Source of the DNA: Desulfovibrio inopinatus DSM 10711
GTDB taxonomy: Bacteria; Desulfobacterota; Desulfovibrionia; Desulfovibrionales; Desulfovibrionaceae
NCBI RefSeq assembly: GCF_000429305.1
Contig: NZ_KE386880.1
Location: forward strand, 139,948-203,947
DNA length: 64,000 nt
Direction: 5' to 3'
In this document: piece after piece, positions 1 through 8,824 of the stretch
Layout of the letters: each line of letters opens with the position of its first letter
How positions within the stretch are numbered: the first letter of the stretch is position 1
Translations under genes and position numbers: made by a program
The notes under the pieces: model-generated
Told to the model about the DNA's origin: nothing
Seen by the model: the letters and a program-made list of their open reading frames with translations, nothing else
The model's database searches: none

Positions 1-716
1 GGCAAGCGGAGTTCCATAGGATCGTCCTTCGGGCGAAGCAATTCCAAATCTTCGGGGGTGGTGATTTTGATGTTTCTTTCATCACCGGGAACAATCACGG
101 CTTTCAGGCCAAGATGTTCGATGAGCGATGCATCGTCTGTCACGTCGAAATCATCTTGTTTGACCTTCGCAAAGGCCTTGAGCAGCGAGGGGCGGCGTAC
201 GGCTTGTGGGGTTTGTACGGCAGCAAGATGCGATCGCTGCAGGGTTGTTTCAATGACGTCGTCGTGGACAACCTTGACGGTATCTTTGACGGGAATCGCC
301 GGAACAGCGGCGTGTGCCCCGTTTTCAATAGCCGTGAGAAGATCGGTGACAATACGTGGACTGAAAAACGGACGGGCCGCGTCATGAACCAGCAGCACAT
401 CTGCATCTTTCGGTGACGTGTTCATCCCGTTTTCGACAGAGTCCTGGCGACGTACGCCACCGGCTGTCACAAGATACGGTAACCCGAGATCTTCTTTGGC
501 AAACAGATCGTTCACGGTTTGTTGTGCGCTATTGAATTCTTCGGGAGGAAAAACGAATACGAGACCAGACAAAGCCGGACACATGGCGAAGGTTCGGGCC
601 GAGCGCCAAAAAAGGGGCGCATTTTCATATTCGATAAACTGTTTTCGAACGGCGAGACCGGCTTCTTTGAGGCGTGAGCCTTGCCCGGCTGCCAGGATAA
701 TGCCCCAAACGGACAT
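1..716 (-). CDS. ispD: 2-C-methyl-D-erythritol 4-phosphate cytidylyltransferase (IspD), probable IspDF fusion, 3' end outside window
   Basis: Transfers CMP from CTP to methylerythritol phosphate in the cytosolic MEP isoprenoid pathway. The frame opens with ATG at 716 and stays open to the window edge (238 codons). It shows the nucleotide-binding loop LAAGQGSRL near residues 8-16, VHDAARPF near 110, TDDASL, and the late motif GDERNIKITTPEDL. A stand-alone IspD normally ends about here, but this frame continues through LLRPKDDPMELRLP with no stop. That fits the linker into an IspF domain, since many Desulfovibrionaceae carry bifunctional IspDF. The fusion is an inference because the IspF part is not visible. 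The gene lies downstream of rnpB on the same strand, separated by a hairpin. Function is certain; 3' extent unknown. Confidence 0.95.
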   Translation of the reverse strand, partial: MSVWGIILAAGQGSRLKEAGLAVRKQFIEYENAPLFWRSARTFAMCPALSGLVFVFPPEEFNSAQQTVNDLFAKEDLGLPYLVTAGGVRRQDSVENGMNTSPKDADVLLVHDAARPFFSPRIVTDLLTAIENGAHAAVPAIPVKDTVKVVHDDVIETTLQRSHLAAVQTPQAVRRPSLLKAFAKVKQDDFDVTDDASLIEHLGLKAVIVPGDERNIKITTPEDLELLRPKDDPMELRL

Positions 717-781
717 GTCGGGCTCCTTGCAAGCGAATTGTCGTCGAATCAAAAGGGGAAACGAATGTAGACGTTTGCATT

Positions 782-806
782 CCAGGACGCAAGGTTTTGC
801 ATCCTG
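782..806 (-). terminator. hairpin between rnpB and ispD
   Basis: An 11-bp inverted repeat (one G-T pair) with a 3-4 nt loop lies between the 3' end of rnpB and the ispD start. No T-run follows it on the minus strand, so it is only a weak terminator or a processing signal for RNase P RNA. Confidence 0.35.
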
Positions 807-833
807 GCATAAATGAATTTTTCCATAATAAAT

Positions 834-1200
834 GGGGAGTCGGCCGATAAGCCGGGTCTTGTTCCCCGTATAAACGGGGTGATCGTCATTCCTCTAGGAT
901 CGAAATTACTCTCGACCTCAAGCAACCAACCCGGGAACAGAGTCGGGCCGACCCATGTGTTCCCCTATTCGGTCTTGCTCCAGACGGGGCTTACCTGGCC
1001 GACCGTGTCACCACGGCCGCCGGTGGGCTCTTACCCCACCGTTTCACCCTTACCTGCCGAGATGTTCGGCGGGCGGTCTGCTTTCTGTTGCGCTTTCCTG
1101 GGATCACTCCCACTGGGCGTTACCCAGCGCCTTGCCCTACGGAGCCCGGACTTTCCTCCCCGAGCCATACGGCTCGCGGCGACGATCTGTCCAACTCCCC
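834..1200 (-). ncRNA. rnpB: RNase P RNA, bacterial class A
   Basis: Catalytic RNA of RNase P, which trims tRNA 5' leaders. On the minus strand it shows the conserved core GAGGAAAGTCCGGGCTCC with GGGCAAGG just after, the AGAAAGCAGACCGCC segment with GGGTGAAACGG, and the 3' signature GAGGAATGACGATC. The 5' end (GGGGAGTTGG, 1191-1200) pairs with the 3' end (834-843) to form helix P1, which sets the limits at about 367 nt. Its promoter is at 1208-1236. The plus-strand open frames across this region are artefacts of the structured RNA. Confidence 0.96.
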
Positions 1201-1207
1201 AGCAGAC

Positions 1208-1236
1208 ACAATAAGTCTTTCTTCGTCAATCGTCAA
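1208..1236 (-). promoter_or_regulatory. sigma-70 promoter of rnpB
   Basis: On the minus strand, TTGACG (1231-1236), a 17-nt spacer and TATTGT (1208-1213) lie 7 nt before the 5' end of P1. Both the spacing and the predicted start at about 1200 agree with the RNA boundary. Confidence 0.75.
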
Positions 1237-1396
1237 AGCACGTTGAGAAGGTGCGTTATGATAGGGCTACACGGGGAAGGTGTTTTAATGTGCGAATAAC
1301 ATGCTGATATTTTTTATTATTTGTTGTGAGGTGAAAGATGTGATACATTTTTGCCTGCGCAAGGAGTTTGTTTTTTTATGTGAAGGAGCAAGTATA

Positions 1397-2611
1397 ATGT
1401 CGATGCAATCGGAACGTCCATCGGATGATATCCAATGGAATTTGCGGATTATTCTTCCGCTGATGGCCGTGGTTTTTATTGCGTTTCTCGTTATTGGCAT
1501 GGCCATTCCGGTTGTCCCACTCTATGTTTCGCGCAAGCTGGGATATGGTCCGGTGATGGTCGGTGTTGCCGTGAGTTGTGAATTTGTGGCCGCACTGTTT
1601 TCACGTTTCTGGGCTGGGCGGTATGCCGACACGCGAGGGACAAAACGAACAGTCATTATTGGCCTGGTTACTGGGTTTGGTTCCGGGGTATTTTATTTGT
1701 TGTCACTGTGGCTATTTCGTCTGCCGATGGTTGCGGCGATGATGCTTTTGTTGGGACGAATATTACTTGGTGGAGCGGAAAGCTTTATCATCACCGGGGC
1801 GCTGACGTGGGGACTGAGTATTGTCGGGCCGTTGCATGCCGGTAAAGTCATTTCCTGGATTGGTACCGCAATATGGGCGGCATTTGCCGTGGGAGCACCG
1901 GTTGGAATGGCGTTGTATGATCCGTTTGGATTTTTCGCCGTCGCATTGGGAACCGCGGTGTTACCGCTCGCGACATTATGTGTCGTCATCCCGCTGAAAC
2001 AAAGAACTGTGCATAGAACATCAACGGTCCATTCCTCCATTTCGCAAATTCTCCGTGCTGTTTGGCTTCCCGGGACTGGACTGGGACTGACTGCGGTCGG
2101 GTTCGGTTCCATCACAACCTTTGGGGCATTGTTATTTGCCGATCGTGGCTGGGAAGCGACGTGGCTTGTATTCACATCGTTAAGTGCCGCCTTTATTCTC
2201 GGACGGGTTGTGTTCGGCCATATACCGGATAGGATTGGGGGGGCGCGTTCGGCGTTAATCAGCGTGTTTGTAGAAGCAGCGGGTTTGTTCTTGATATGGC
2301 TCGCCTCAGGACCGCTCTTGGTCTTTATCGGGGCTGCGGTAACTGGTTTGGGATACGCCCTTGTGTATCCAGGCTTCGGACTGGAAGCGATGCACATGAC
2401 CCCTTCAGAAGACCATGGTCTCGCCATGGGAGCCTATACTGCATTTCTCGACCTGGCTCTTGGCATTACCGGTCCCTCTCTTGGTCTTGTGGCAAGTTGG
2501 GTCGGCCTGGAATTTATTTTTCTTGTCGCCGGGATAAGCGTCCTCGCTGCCGCGTGGATTGCACTCGTCCTGATGCGGAATGGAAGAAGGGCGCCGGGTG
2601 CAGCTGGCTAA
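1397..2611 (+). CDS. MFS transporter, drug/sugar efflux type
   Basis: A 404-residue inner-membrane protein of the major facilitator superfamily with about 12 hydrophobic helices. The loop between helices 2 and 3 carries FSRFWAGRYADTRGTKR, the superfamily motif A region. The N-terminal IPVVPLYV with GYGPVMVGV resembles the YfcJ/YhhS (arabinose-efflux-like) group. The start at 1397 is chosen because AAGGAGC lies 7 nt upstream; the frame is open 96 nt further up, but that part is hydrophobic nonsense without a ribosome site. The gene stands alone on the plus strand, divergent from rnpB. The transported substrate cannot be read from the sequence. Confidence 0.85.
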   Translation: MSMQSERPSDDIQWNLRIILPLMAVVFIAFLVIGMAIPVVPLYVSRKLGYGPVMVGVAVSCEFVAALFSRFWAGRYADTRGTKRTVIIGLVTGFGSGVFYLLSLWLFRLPMVAAMMLLLGRILLGGAESFIITGALTWGLSIVGPLHAGKVISWIGTAIWAAFAVGAPVGMALYDPFGFFAVALGTAVLPLATLCVVIPLKQRTVHRTSTVHSSISQILRAVWLPGTGLGLTAVGFGSITTFGALLFADRGWEATWLVFTSLSAAFILGRVVFGHIPDRIGGARSALISVFVEAAGLFLIWLASGPLLVFIGAAVTGLGYALVYPGFGLEAMHMTPSEDHGLAMGAYTAFLDLALGITGPSLGLVASWVGLEFIFLVAGISVLAAAWIALVLMRNGRRAPGAAG

Positions 2612-3262
2612 ACCTCCAGAGATTTTCTGAAGTTCACTCACTTTCTGTTCTTTAATATCTTGCGAATAAGACATTAAGGTTTGGTGCTAAAACCAAACCG
2701 TTGCTCATCTCTTGAGTGAAGTTTTGAAAGGGGCTCAATAAGAAAAAATAAAAATAAAGTCGGTGAGTTAAAACTCTATACAGGACTGCTGGGCACTTTA
2801 AATTGAAGGCCTGGACCTATGTGACCTTGAGCGGTGTTTTTTCGTGGCAACGAATCTTGTGGTCTGTCGCAGTGGAGCCTGTTTTTATGATAATTTTCTT
2901 GTAACACGTAGTCTCAAATCTAAAAGAGGAGTATAAATGCTATAGCACAGTCATGTTGTTATTTATTGATACAGTCGACGAGATAATTCGTGATATAATT
3001 CGTATAATACATATACCTCGTTGTTTTTGATTTTTATAATTGAAATCGGAGTTTTATGTTTGATTGTTGAATATGGAATTGCATTTATTGGCAAGGATAA
3101 TTCATATTTCACTTTCTGGAGTTGTTGTGTTATAATCCATGTCTATATATCGAGTGTCAAGTTGCCAAGATTAAAAGAGAAAGAAAACTGATTTTGAGGA
3201 ACATTGTCAAAGAATAATAGAATTTGAAACAGAAAAATAGAAATGGTCTTTAGCTCCGTTTA
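2612..3262. other. AT-rich intergenic region, no gene seen
   Basis: About 650 bp with no convincing reading frame on either strand. A short hairpin (GGTTTGGT, 5-nt loop, ACCAAACC; 2678-2699) soon after the MFS stop may be a weak terminator, but it has no T-run. From about 2880 onwards the base composition is markedly AT-rich, unlike the core genes on both sides. This is the left edge of an accessory patch. Confidence 0.5.
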
Positions 3263-3317
3263 AAGAGTCACAGATAATGGGAGTGGGGGGTGTTCTCTCC
3301 AATTATCTGTGACTCTT
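3263..3317. repeat. long inverted repeat / hairpin
   Basis: Arms of about 20 nt containing AAGAGTCACAGATAAT and its complement flank a G-rich loop of about 12 nt, with a single mismatch. It begins 13 nt after the stop of the nuclease-like gene (minus strand), so it may end that transcript, although only CTCTTTAAA follows the stem. It could also be a remnant of a mobile-element end. Confidence 0.6.
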
Positions 3318-3329
3318 GAGTCAATGTCA

Positions 3330-4325
3330 TCAACCGGTACAGTCTTTTATAAGGGTATATGCTTCTTCAATGTTCATTATGGTTTTTTCTAGGTTTATAA
3401 TTCCATCTTCATCTACAAAGATGTAGCCGTTGTCTCGAGTTACTACGGTCATATATGATCCAGATCCAAATCTGGCAGGTTTGGAATAGCATAGCGACGA
3501 ATTTTTAGCAGTTTCAGAAACAATATCGTACCATTGTTTTCTCGTTTCAGATCTTTTTTCTTTATTATTTTCCAATATTTTGATGCACAGGGCCTTCTCT
3601 TGGAGGCTTATATGGAGATTTTCTCCATAATGTAGCCAGTAGCTCATAAAACCACCATTTGGATTTGCTATATACCCCCATCCATGTTCGTTAGGTTTAA
3701 ATTTTTTAGAAAAATGATCGTATATTTTAGAATAAAAGCCAATCCAGGCAGACCAATTAGTACTCCATATTGAAAGTGGACTCGACATCCATGAATTCAT
3801 CTCTTCTTCTTGTTTTTCTAGGTAAGAATAAAAATCATGAAAAAGAGGGTGGATGTCTTTTTTATCAAACAGATCAAGTAAGTCACGTCGTTGAACAACT
3901 GAATACTCATTTTTTATTGCCTCATCATATTCACCACTTTCAGGATTTCCTGTTTTTAAATATATTGGAACAATTTTAGCACGAGGAATTTTGTCTTCTT
4001 CAACTAGCCTATCAAGATATCTTTTTAATTGATTTCCATGTTGATTTGAATGGACTTTGTCTTCAATAAGTATTGTGTATTCATTGTTTACTATTATGAG
4101 TATGTCTATCGAGTAGTATTGTTGTCTAATTTCAAGAGACTCTACAGAATTGACTTCTGAAATCCCACCATGTTTCAATAGCCATAGTATGAATTGTTGA
4201 GCACATTTGTGCATCGTTGGTTCATTTGCTGCATATTTTGGATCAGCCCAAGCTGATAACCAGCAAAGGAATGCATCTTGTGACAGCTCTTTCGTCGCAT
4301 ATGTAAAGAGATTTGGAGTATTCAT
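3330..4325 (-). CDS. PD-(D/E)XK nuclease superfamily protein
   Basis: A 331-residue soluble protein. Residues about 75-95 read YSIDILIIVNNEY then TILIEDKVHS: an aspartate on one strand followed by E-x-K on the next, which is the PD-(D/E)XK core, followed by a QL..Y helix as in the family labelled PDDEXK_4. Such proteins are presumed DNA endonucleases; some are linked to phage defence, but nothing here shows a target. ATG at 4325 has AAAGGA 6 nt upstream. It is AT-rich with Lys/Asn/Ile-rich codon use, stands alone, and probably arrived by transfer. Function beyond the fold is not known. Confidence 0.75.
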   Translation of the reverse strand: MNTPNLFTYATKELSQDAFLCWLSAWADPKYAANEPTMHKCAQQFILWLLKHGGISEVNSVESLEIRQQYYSIDILIIVNNEYTILIEDKVHSNQHGNQLKRYLDRLVEEDKIPRAKIVPIYLKTGNPESGEYDEAIKNEYSVVQRRDLLDLFDKKDIHPLFHDFYSYLEKQEEEMNSWMSSPLSIWSTNWSAWIGFYSKIYDHFSKKFKPNEHGWGYIANPNGGFMSYWLHYGENLHISLQEKALCIKILENNKEKRSETRKQWYDIVSETAKNSSLCYSKPARFGSGSYMTVVTRDNGYIFVDEDGIINLEKTIMNIEEAYTLIKDCTG

Positions 4326-4571
4326 TGTGTCCTTTGGAGATTTATTGTTAAGTCCGAAAAGATTCCTTTTCTGAGGGATGGCCCTATCTCATATTGAACG
4401 GAACCCTAAGGTGAAACAGATTTATGAATAGCTTGTTGCGTGTTGGCATATATAGCTATTCATGTTGTTGGAGTATTCCTTTTTTTGTCATGATTACCGT
4501 CAATGATTGTTTTCTTTGGACAAATTGTATTTCCAAAAAATTCATTTATCCTCTCAATTCAGCTCTATTTT

Positions 4572-4924
4572 TTAGAATCTCGCTTTCTTTAGAATAGAAC
4601 TCAATGCTTGCAATCTGCTTGATAACAATTGTTCTTCAGCTGAAAACTCTTCTGAAAGATCACAGATTTGATCAAGCTCAACAGGATCAGTTTGATTATG
4701 GAAAGTATCCTCATCGATTGTAGCTGTAGATCCTCTGCTCAAATAAAGTGTTGCAACCATAAAAATCACAATATCTACAGCTCTATGCAAAGGTACTTCT
4801 TCACTTTGCATACTCAATTTTTCGTCAGTATGTCTCCATATTTTTCCTGATAACTTGTTTGAGCTACTTTCATCGGAAATTTTTTTAAAAGAACATCAAT
4901 CATTTTTTTCTGTGTAGTTGGCAC
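4572..4924 (-). pseudogene. small hypothetical gene split by a -1 frameshift at an A7 run
   Basis: The 5' part starts at GTG 4922-4924 with AGGAGG 8 nt upstream. It reads MPTTQKKMIDVLLKK and then runs out of frame to a TGA at 4814-4816. If the ribosome slips -1 at TTA-AAA-AAA (A7, near 4889), translation continues in the frame giving ISDESSSNKLSGKIW and onward, through the open frame that ends at 4572 with LKKARF, for about 117 residues. The joined protein is coherent, with one hydrophobic helix (AVDIVIFMVATLYL). It may be a programmed or transcriptional-slippage frameshift, a recent indel, or a sequencing error. No family recognised. The 3' part could also start by itself at ATG 4811. Confidence 0.5.
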
Positions 4925-5283
4925 TGCTTCCTCCTCTGTTTTGGGTATCAAACATCATTGTTCCCATACCAAAAGGATATAGTGAGTCTTTCTTATGGGA
5001 GTGTATCTGTGATAAAGCCTTCAACTTGTTTCGATTAGCAAGTCTTGTTCTTTTCTTAAATAATCATATTATTTTAACAGGTTGGTTAATGTTGTTTCTA
5101 GGTGCTCAGGAGGGATATTTAAAATGCCGAAATGTTTATGAAATATCAAAGGTCAAAGGAGGGGATAGAATATTGTTTTTCGTGCATTTATTTCTTTAGT
5201 GATGTAATTACAAGATTGTCATATTCTTTTGAGTAAATGAATCGAAGGATATTATAACACTCCAGGAAAGATCAAGGTCAACA
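4925..5283. other. intergenic, nothing convincing
   Basis: About 360 bp of AT-rich DNA. A plus-strand frame at 4918-5199 is open, but it has no ribosome site, overlaps the GTG start of the minus-strand gene and has no recognisable features. Nothing else seen. Confidence 0.5.
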
Positions 5284-5913
5284 TTGGATTTATCACAACG
5301 TGTTTCATCGTCGGAAAAGATACGTAAAAAATTTCTCATTATCGGCCATCCTCGGTCTGGTACGGGATATATGACGGTTTTGATGCAAGCTGCTGGATAT
5401 ACTGTCGGACACGAAGTGATGAAAGAGGATGGGATCAGCAGTTGGGTTTTTGCAGCACCCAATGAATACCAATGGTGGATTGATACAACGTTGAGAAGAA
5501 GTGACTACGATTTTGAAAAAATCATTTGTGTTGTTCGCGATCCTGTTCAAACTGTCGCGAGCACGATGTACACGGAAGTTATGAGTTTACCACTTCGCGC
5601 GCAATATATTGATTTTAGAAAATGTAAGAATCCAATTGAGCAATCAGTGTTATCAGTCGTGGGATGGTATATGCTCGTTTTGAAACAAAATCCTGACGTG
5701 ATTATCCAGCTTGAAAACCCGGAAAGAATTTTTCACTGGCTGTATGAACAAGGTTATACTGACACGAAAGTGACGGAATACTCGACGCAAAAATATAATA
5801 CGCGAAGTCATCCTGATATTTCTTATGAGCAAATTGCGAATTCCATTTCTCGTGATATGAAAATACTGTTTGATAGCCATATACGCCGTTTCGGCTATCA
5901 ATATGCCACCTAG
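5284..5913 (+). CDS. sulfotransferase-like protein
   Basis: 209 residues. FLIIGHPRSGTGYM near residues 17-30 is the P-loop-like 5'-phosphosulfate-binding motif of PAPS-dependent sulfotransferases, and CVVRDPVQT near 82-90 corresponds to the 3'-phosphate-binding region. Such enzymes move sulfate from PAPS to a sugar or other acceptor, often in surface polysaccharide synthesis. It is shorter than many family members. The start is uncertain: TTG at 5284 has only AAGG as a possible ribosome site, and no better in-frame start is visible. It is isolated between the AT-rich patch and the convergent hydF, consistent with acquisition. Confidence 0.7.
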   Translation: MDLSQRVSSSEKIRKKFLIIGHPRSGTGYMTVLMQAAGYTVGHEVMKEDGISSWVFAAPNEYQWWIDTTLRRSDYDFEKIICVVRDPVQTVASTMYTEVMSLPLRAQYIDFRKCKNPIEQSVLSVVGWYMLVLKQNPDVIIQLENPERIFHWLYEQGYTDTKVTEYSTQKYNTRSHPDISYEQIANSISRDMKILFDSHIRRFGYQYAT

Positions 5914-5997
5914 GCGCAATATCGATGCATGCACTATGGAGAGGGAACTGTATATCGCGTCGTGTATGCTCTTGTTTCTCGTCTTTCGTTCGCACTC

Positions 5998-7203
5998 CTA
6001 TTCCAAATCAAACGGTTTAATCACGCGTTCTAACACTCCTTGTACCTTGGATATCGCAACTCCATAATTGGTGACGGGGACGCCGCGACGGGTGCATTCC
6101 CGGATACGGCGGAGCATTGCTGTACGGTTGATCATGCAACCACCGCAATGGATAGCCAGAGCATAGTCTTCAAGATCTTCGGGAAAATCATGCCCAGAAT
6201 ACATAATGAACTTCAGGTCCTTGCCGGTGTACTGCGTAATCCATCGGGGAATTTTGACACGACCGATATCGTCGGCAACGGCGTGGTGGGAACAAGCTTC
6301 GCACATGAGAACCCTGTCTCCATCCTGGAGAGAATCAATTGTTTTGGCTCCCTGTACAAGGCTCGCGAGATTGCCTTTATAGCGGGCAAAGAGGATCGAA
6401 AAGGTAGTCAGCGGAATGGTCTCCGGAACATCGGCGGCAACTTTGAGCACGACCTGAGAGTCGGTGACAACAAGAGCAGGTTCGTCACTGAGCATGCTGA
6501 GGGCGTGTTCAAGTTCTCGTTCTTTGACAACAAGGCCTATGCCATCACTGTCAAGGGTGTCGCGTAGAACCTGGATTTGGGGCAGGATCAGTCGGCCTTT
6601 GGGGGCGGCAAGATCAATAGGGACGACACAGAGCACGGTATCGCCTTCGTTGATAAGGTCGCCGATGAGAACCGGTTCCTCCGTGAATTCGCGAGGAGCG
6701 TGATCAATGACCGTTTTTTTGAGATCATCAATCGCTAAACCGGCTTTCGCGCTCACGCTCATGTGCGGAATGCGGTTTGCCTCACAAAACTCGACATCGT
6801 CGGTACGAAGGCAGGCGACGTCGGCCTTGTTGAAGACAACGATGACGGGAATCGTTTCTTTATGGAATGTGCGTAAAAATGTGCGCTCCGCATCGCCCAG
6901 ACCGCTTTCGCCAACGACGAGCAATGCTACATCCGTACGGCTGAGGACTTTCTTGGTTGCGTTGACACGTTGTGCGCCGAGTTTGCCGGTATCATCGAGT
7001 CCGGCCGTATCGTAAAACGTGACCGGGCCAAGAGGTAACAGTTCATAGTGTTTGGCAACGGGATCGGTCGTGGTGCCGGGCTGCTCGGAAACAATAGCAA
7101 TTTCCTGTTCAGCAAGAGCATTGATGAGTGAGGATTTGCCCGCATTGCGTCGACCAACCAGGGTAATGACCATTCGTACCCCTCTGGGAGCGTTTTCAGA
7201 CAT
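5998..7203 (-). CDS. hydF: [FeFe]-hydrogenase maturation GTPase HydF
   Basis: Scaffold on which the 2Fe subcluster of the H-cluster is assembled and delivered to HydA. 401 residues. The N-terminal GTPase domain has GRRNAGKSS (P-loop), a PGTTTD switch, DTAGLDD and FNKAD. The C-terminal cluster ligands are ACSHH (C-x-H) and, about 50 residues later, HCGGC. ATG at 7203 overlaps the hydE stop by 8 nt (7196-7203), so the two are translationally coupled; an upstream extension of the frame belongs to hydE sequence. It is the last gene of the maturation run hydG-aspA-orf-hydE-hydF. Confidence 0.97.
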   Translation of the reverse strand: MSENAPRGVRMVITLVGRRNAGKSSLINALAEQEIAIVSEQPGTTTDPVAKHYELLPLGPVTFYDTAGLDDTGKLGAQRVNATKKVLSRTDVALLVVGESGLGDAERTFLRTFHKETIPVIVVFNKADVACLRTDDVEFCEANRIPHMSVSAKAGLAIDDLKKTVIDHAPREFTEEPVLIGDLINEGDTVLCVVPIDLAAPKGRLILPQIQVLRDTLDSDGIGLVVKERELEHALSMLSDEPALVVTDSQVVLKVAADVPETIPLTTFSILFARYKGNLASLVQGAKTIDSLQDGDRVLMCEACSHHAVADDIGRVKIPRWITQYTGKDLKFIMYSGHDFPEDLEDYALAIHCGGCMINRTAMLRRIRECTRRGVPVTNYGVAISKVQGVLERVIKPFDLE

Positions 7204-8233
7204 GACGATGTTCCTTTTCAGAGGTGAGGTCGGCGTATGCAGCGTGAAGTCGTGTAGGAGAAAATCCGCGGGTGGAAGAGGGGATATATCCCGCGATGCG
7301 AAGTCGATGTTGGAGTGTTGCAACGGTCCTCTGGACGGACAGGGAGGAACTGTTTTTGCCGGGGTAGATGGTGTAGTCAGCGCGAACCGGTTCGGGGGTA
7401 ACCGAAGGCATGACGACATTTGCGCCAGCATCAAGTCCGCGTTCGCGTCCTTTGGGGAGAAGTGCATCCAGCGCACTTGTTGCCGGAATATTGGCCAGTG
7501 GATTCATGATACGTAAAAGCGCTATTGCACGAAGCGCTTCATCCGTATTGCCCGCAACATACGCCCCGAGAGGGGTGTCGTGGTGCGGAACAAAGGGACC
7601 AATAGCAATCATACTCAATGGAAGTTCGCTGAGTCGGAGGAGATCATTGGCAAGGACGGTCGTTGTCATGCCGGGGAGACCGCTGATAATGCCGGAACCG
7701 GTTTCATATCCTAAACGATGGAGCGCTTCCAATCGCCGAAAGCGTTTAGCTACTGTTTGGTTCGGCCGGAGACGGGCATGCAGGGTTTCGTCGAATGTTT
7801 CTATTTTCAAGAGGTACCGATCCGCTCCGCAATCGCGCCAATAGGCATAGGTTTCGGTCGCATGATCACCCAACGAAAGGGTTACCGCGACGTCGGCAAT
7901 CTTTTTGATATGGGTGATAACATCACCGACAAGCCTAATATCCATGGCATGGTTTTCACCCGACTGCAAGACGACAGTCCCTATTTTCATGCCCACGACA
8001 TGACGAACCGCCGTCAGGATGGTGTCTTTTTCCAACATGAAACGGCGAATTTGTGTGTTGGCGTGACGGAGGCCGCAATAGTGGCAGTTCTTTTGACAGA
8101 TCGTGGAAAATTCCACCACCCCACGCTGATATACTTTTCGACCGAAGATGGAGTCACATAACGCACGGGCTGACGCGAAAAGAGCTGTTGCATCCGGTGC
8201 ATGGAGAACGTCAATGATTTCATTGCGTTGCAT
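7196..8233 (-). CDS. hydE: [FeFe]-hydrogenase maturase HydE (radical SAM)
   Basis: 345 residues. Radical SAM enzyme of H-cluster assembly, thought to act on the Fe(CO)2(CN)-cysteine product of HydG. The cluster motif CQKNCHYC (C-x3-C-x2-C) lies near residues 47-54 within STICQKNCHYCGLR. ETGSGIISGLPG (about 180) and the C-terminal NVVMPSVTPEPVR segment are HydE/BioB-like barrel features. The start at 8233 lies 3 nt after the preceding stop, and the end overlaps hydF. Confidence 0.97.
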   Translation of the reverse strand: MQRNEIIDVLHAPDATALFASARALCDSIFGRKVYQRGVVEFSTICQKNCHYCGLRHANTQIRRFMLEKDTILTAVRHVVGMKIGTVVLQSGENHAMDIRLVGDVITHIKKIADVAVTLSLGDHATETYAYWRDCGADRYLLKIETFDETLHARLRPNQTVAKRFRRLEALHRLGYETGSGIISGLPGMTTTVLANDLLRLSELPLSMIAIGPFVPHHDTPLGAYVAGNTDEALRAIALLRIMNPLANIPATSALDALLPKGRERGLDAGANVVMPSVTPEPVRADYTIYPGKNSSSLSVQRTVATLQHRLRIAGYIPSSTRGFSPTRLHAAYADLTSEKEHRHV

Positions 8234-8236
8234 AGG

Positions 8237-8824
8237 TTACATCGTGATGGGGATCGCCCGGCTAATCGTATGAACACATTCCGAAATAATGCGAAATGTG
8301 GCGCGTAGTACTGGATCGCTGGTCTTTGGTTCTGTTCCTTGATCGGCATGTTTCATAAAATCATCCACAGGGGCCGTGACACTGCACCAGAATCCATCTG
8401 GTGTCATGACGGTACTGTGAGCAAAATGGCTGAAGAAGACGGTTTCATCGATAATCAATAGAGGCAAAGAAGGAGGCACTTGCATTTCTAAAAGGCGTAC
8501 CCGAGTGGGGGCGTTCCTGGCAAAATGTTGCAGAAAAAGTCTGCATCTGTTGAGCTCGTGTTCCACTTCGGCGCTGTCTCCCTGGGGACGTAAGAGGCGC
8601 ATAAAATCCATAACCCATGGATACATATGGATATCTGGTAGACATAATGCGGTCAGTGTAGGGCCATCCGGCCGGAACAGTGTAGATTCCAGAGCATGAA
8701 GGATAGTGTTGTTGCGTGCGAATGGCCCGTATGGTGGCGCATGAAGGATAATGCGGGTGTGTGCATTGGAAAGCACTTTGGGCAAATCGAATTGTTGTAC
8801 TCCAGCTTTTATATGAAGTGTCAT
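8237..8824 (-). CDS. unrecognised protein in the hydrogenase maturation operon
   Basis: 195 residues, soluble, overlapping the aspA stop by 4 nt (ATGA) and followed 3 nt later by hydE, so it is firmly part of the operon. I do not recognise the family. Visible features are RIILHAPPYGPFARNN near residues 24-39, a central LLIIDETVFFSHFAHS stretch (about 125-140), and His/Asn residues spaced as in phospholipase-D-like or TrmB C-terminal folds. That comparison is weak. Its position between aspA and hydE suggests a role in H-cluster assembly, ammonia handling or regulation, but nothing in the sequence decides this. Confidence 0.85.
   Translation of the reverse strand: MTLHIKAGVQQFDLPKVLSNAHTRIILHAPPYGPFARNNTILHALESTLFRPDGPTLTALCLPDIHMYPWVMDFMRLLRPQGDSAEVEHELNRCRLFLQHFARNAPTRVRLLEMQVPPSLPLLIIDETVFFSHFAHSTVMTPDGFWCSVTAPVDDFMKHADQGTEPKTSDPVLRATFRIISECVHTISRAIPITM

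Noticed and set aside
813..1299. Plus-strand frames across 813-1299
   Set aside because: They lie over the RNase P RNA and its promoter.
4918..5199. Plus-strand frame of 93 codons
   Set aside because: No ribosome site, overlaps the GTG start of the opposite gene, no recognisable features.
7204..7476. N-terminal extension of HydF
   Set aside because: It lies inside hydE; the real start overlaps the hydE stop by 8 nt.
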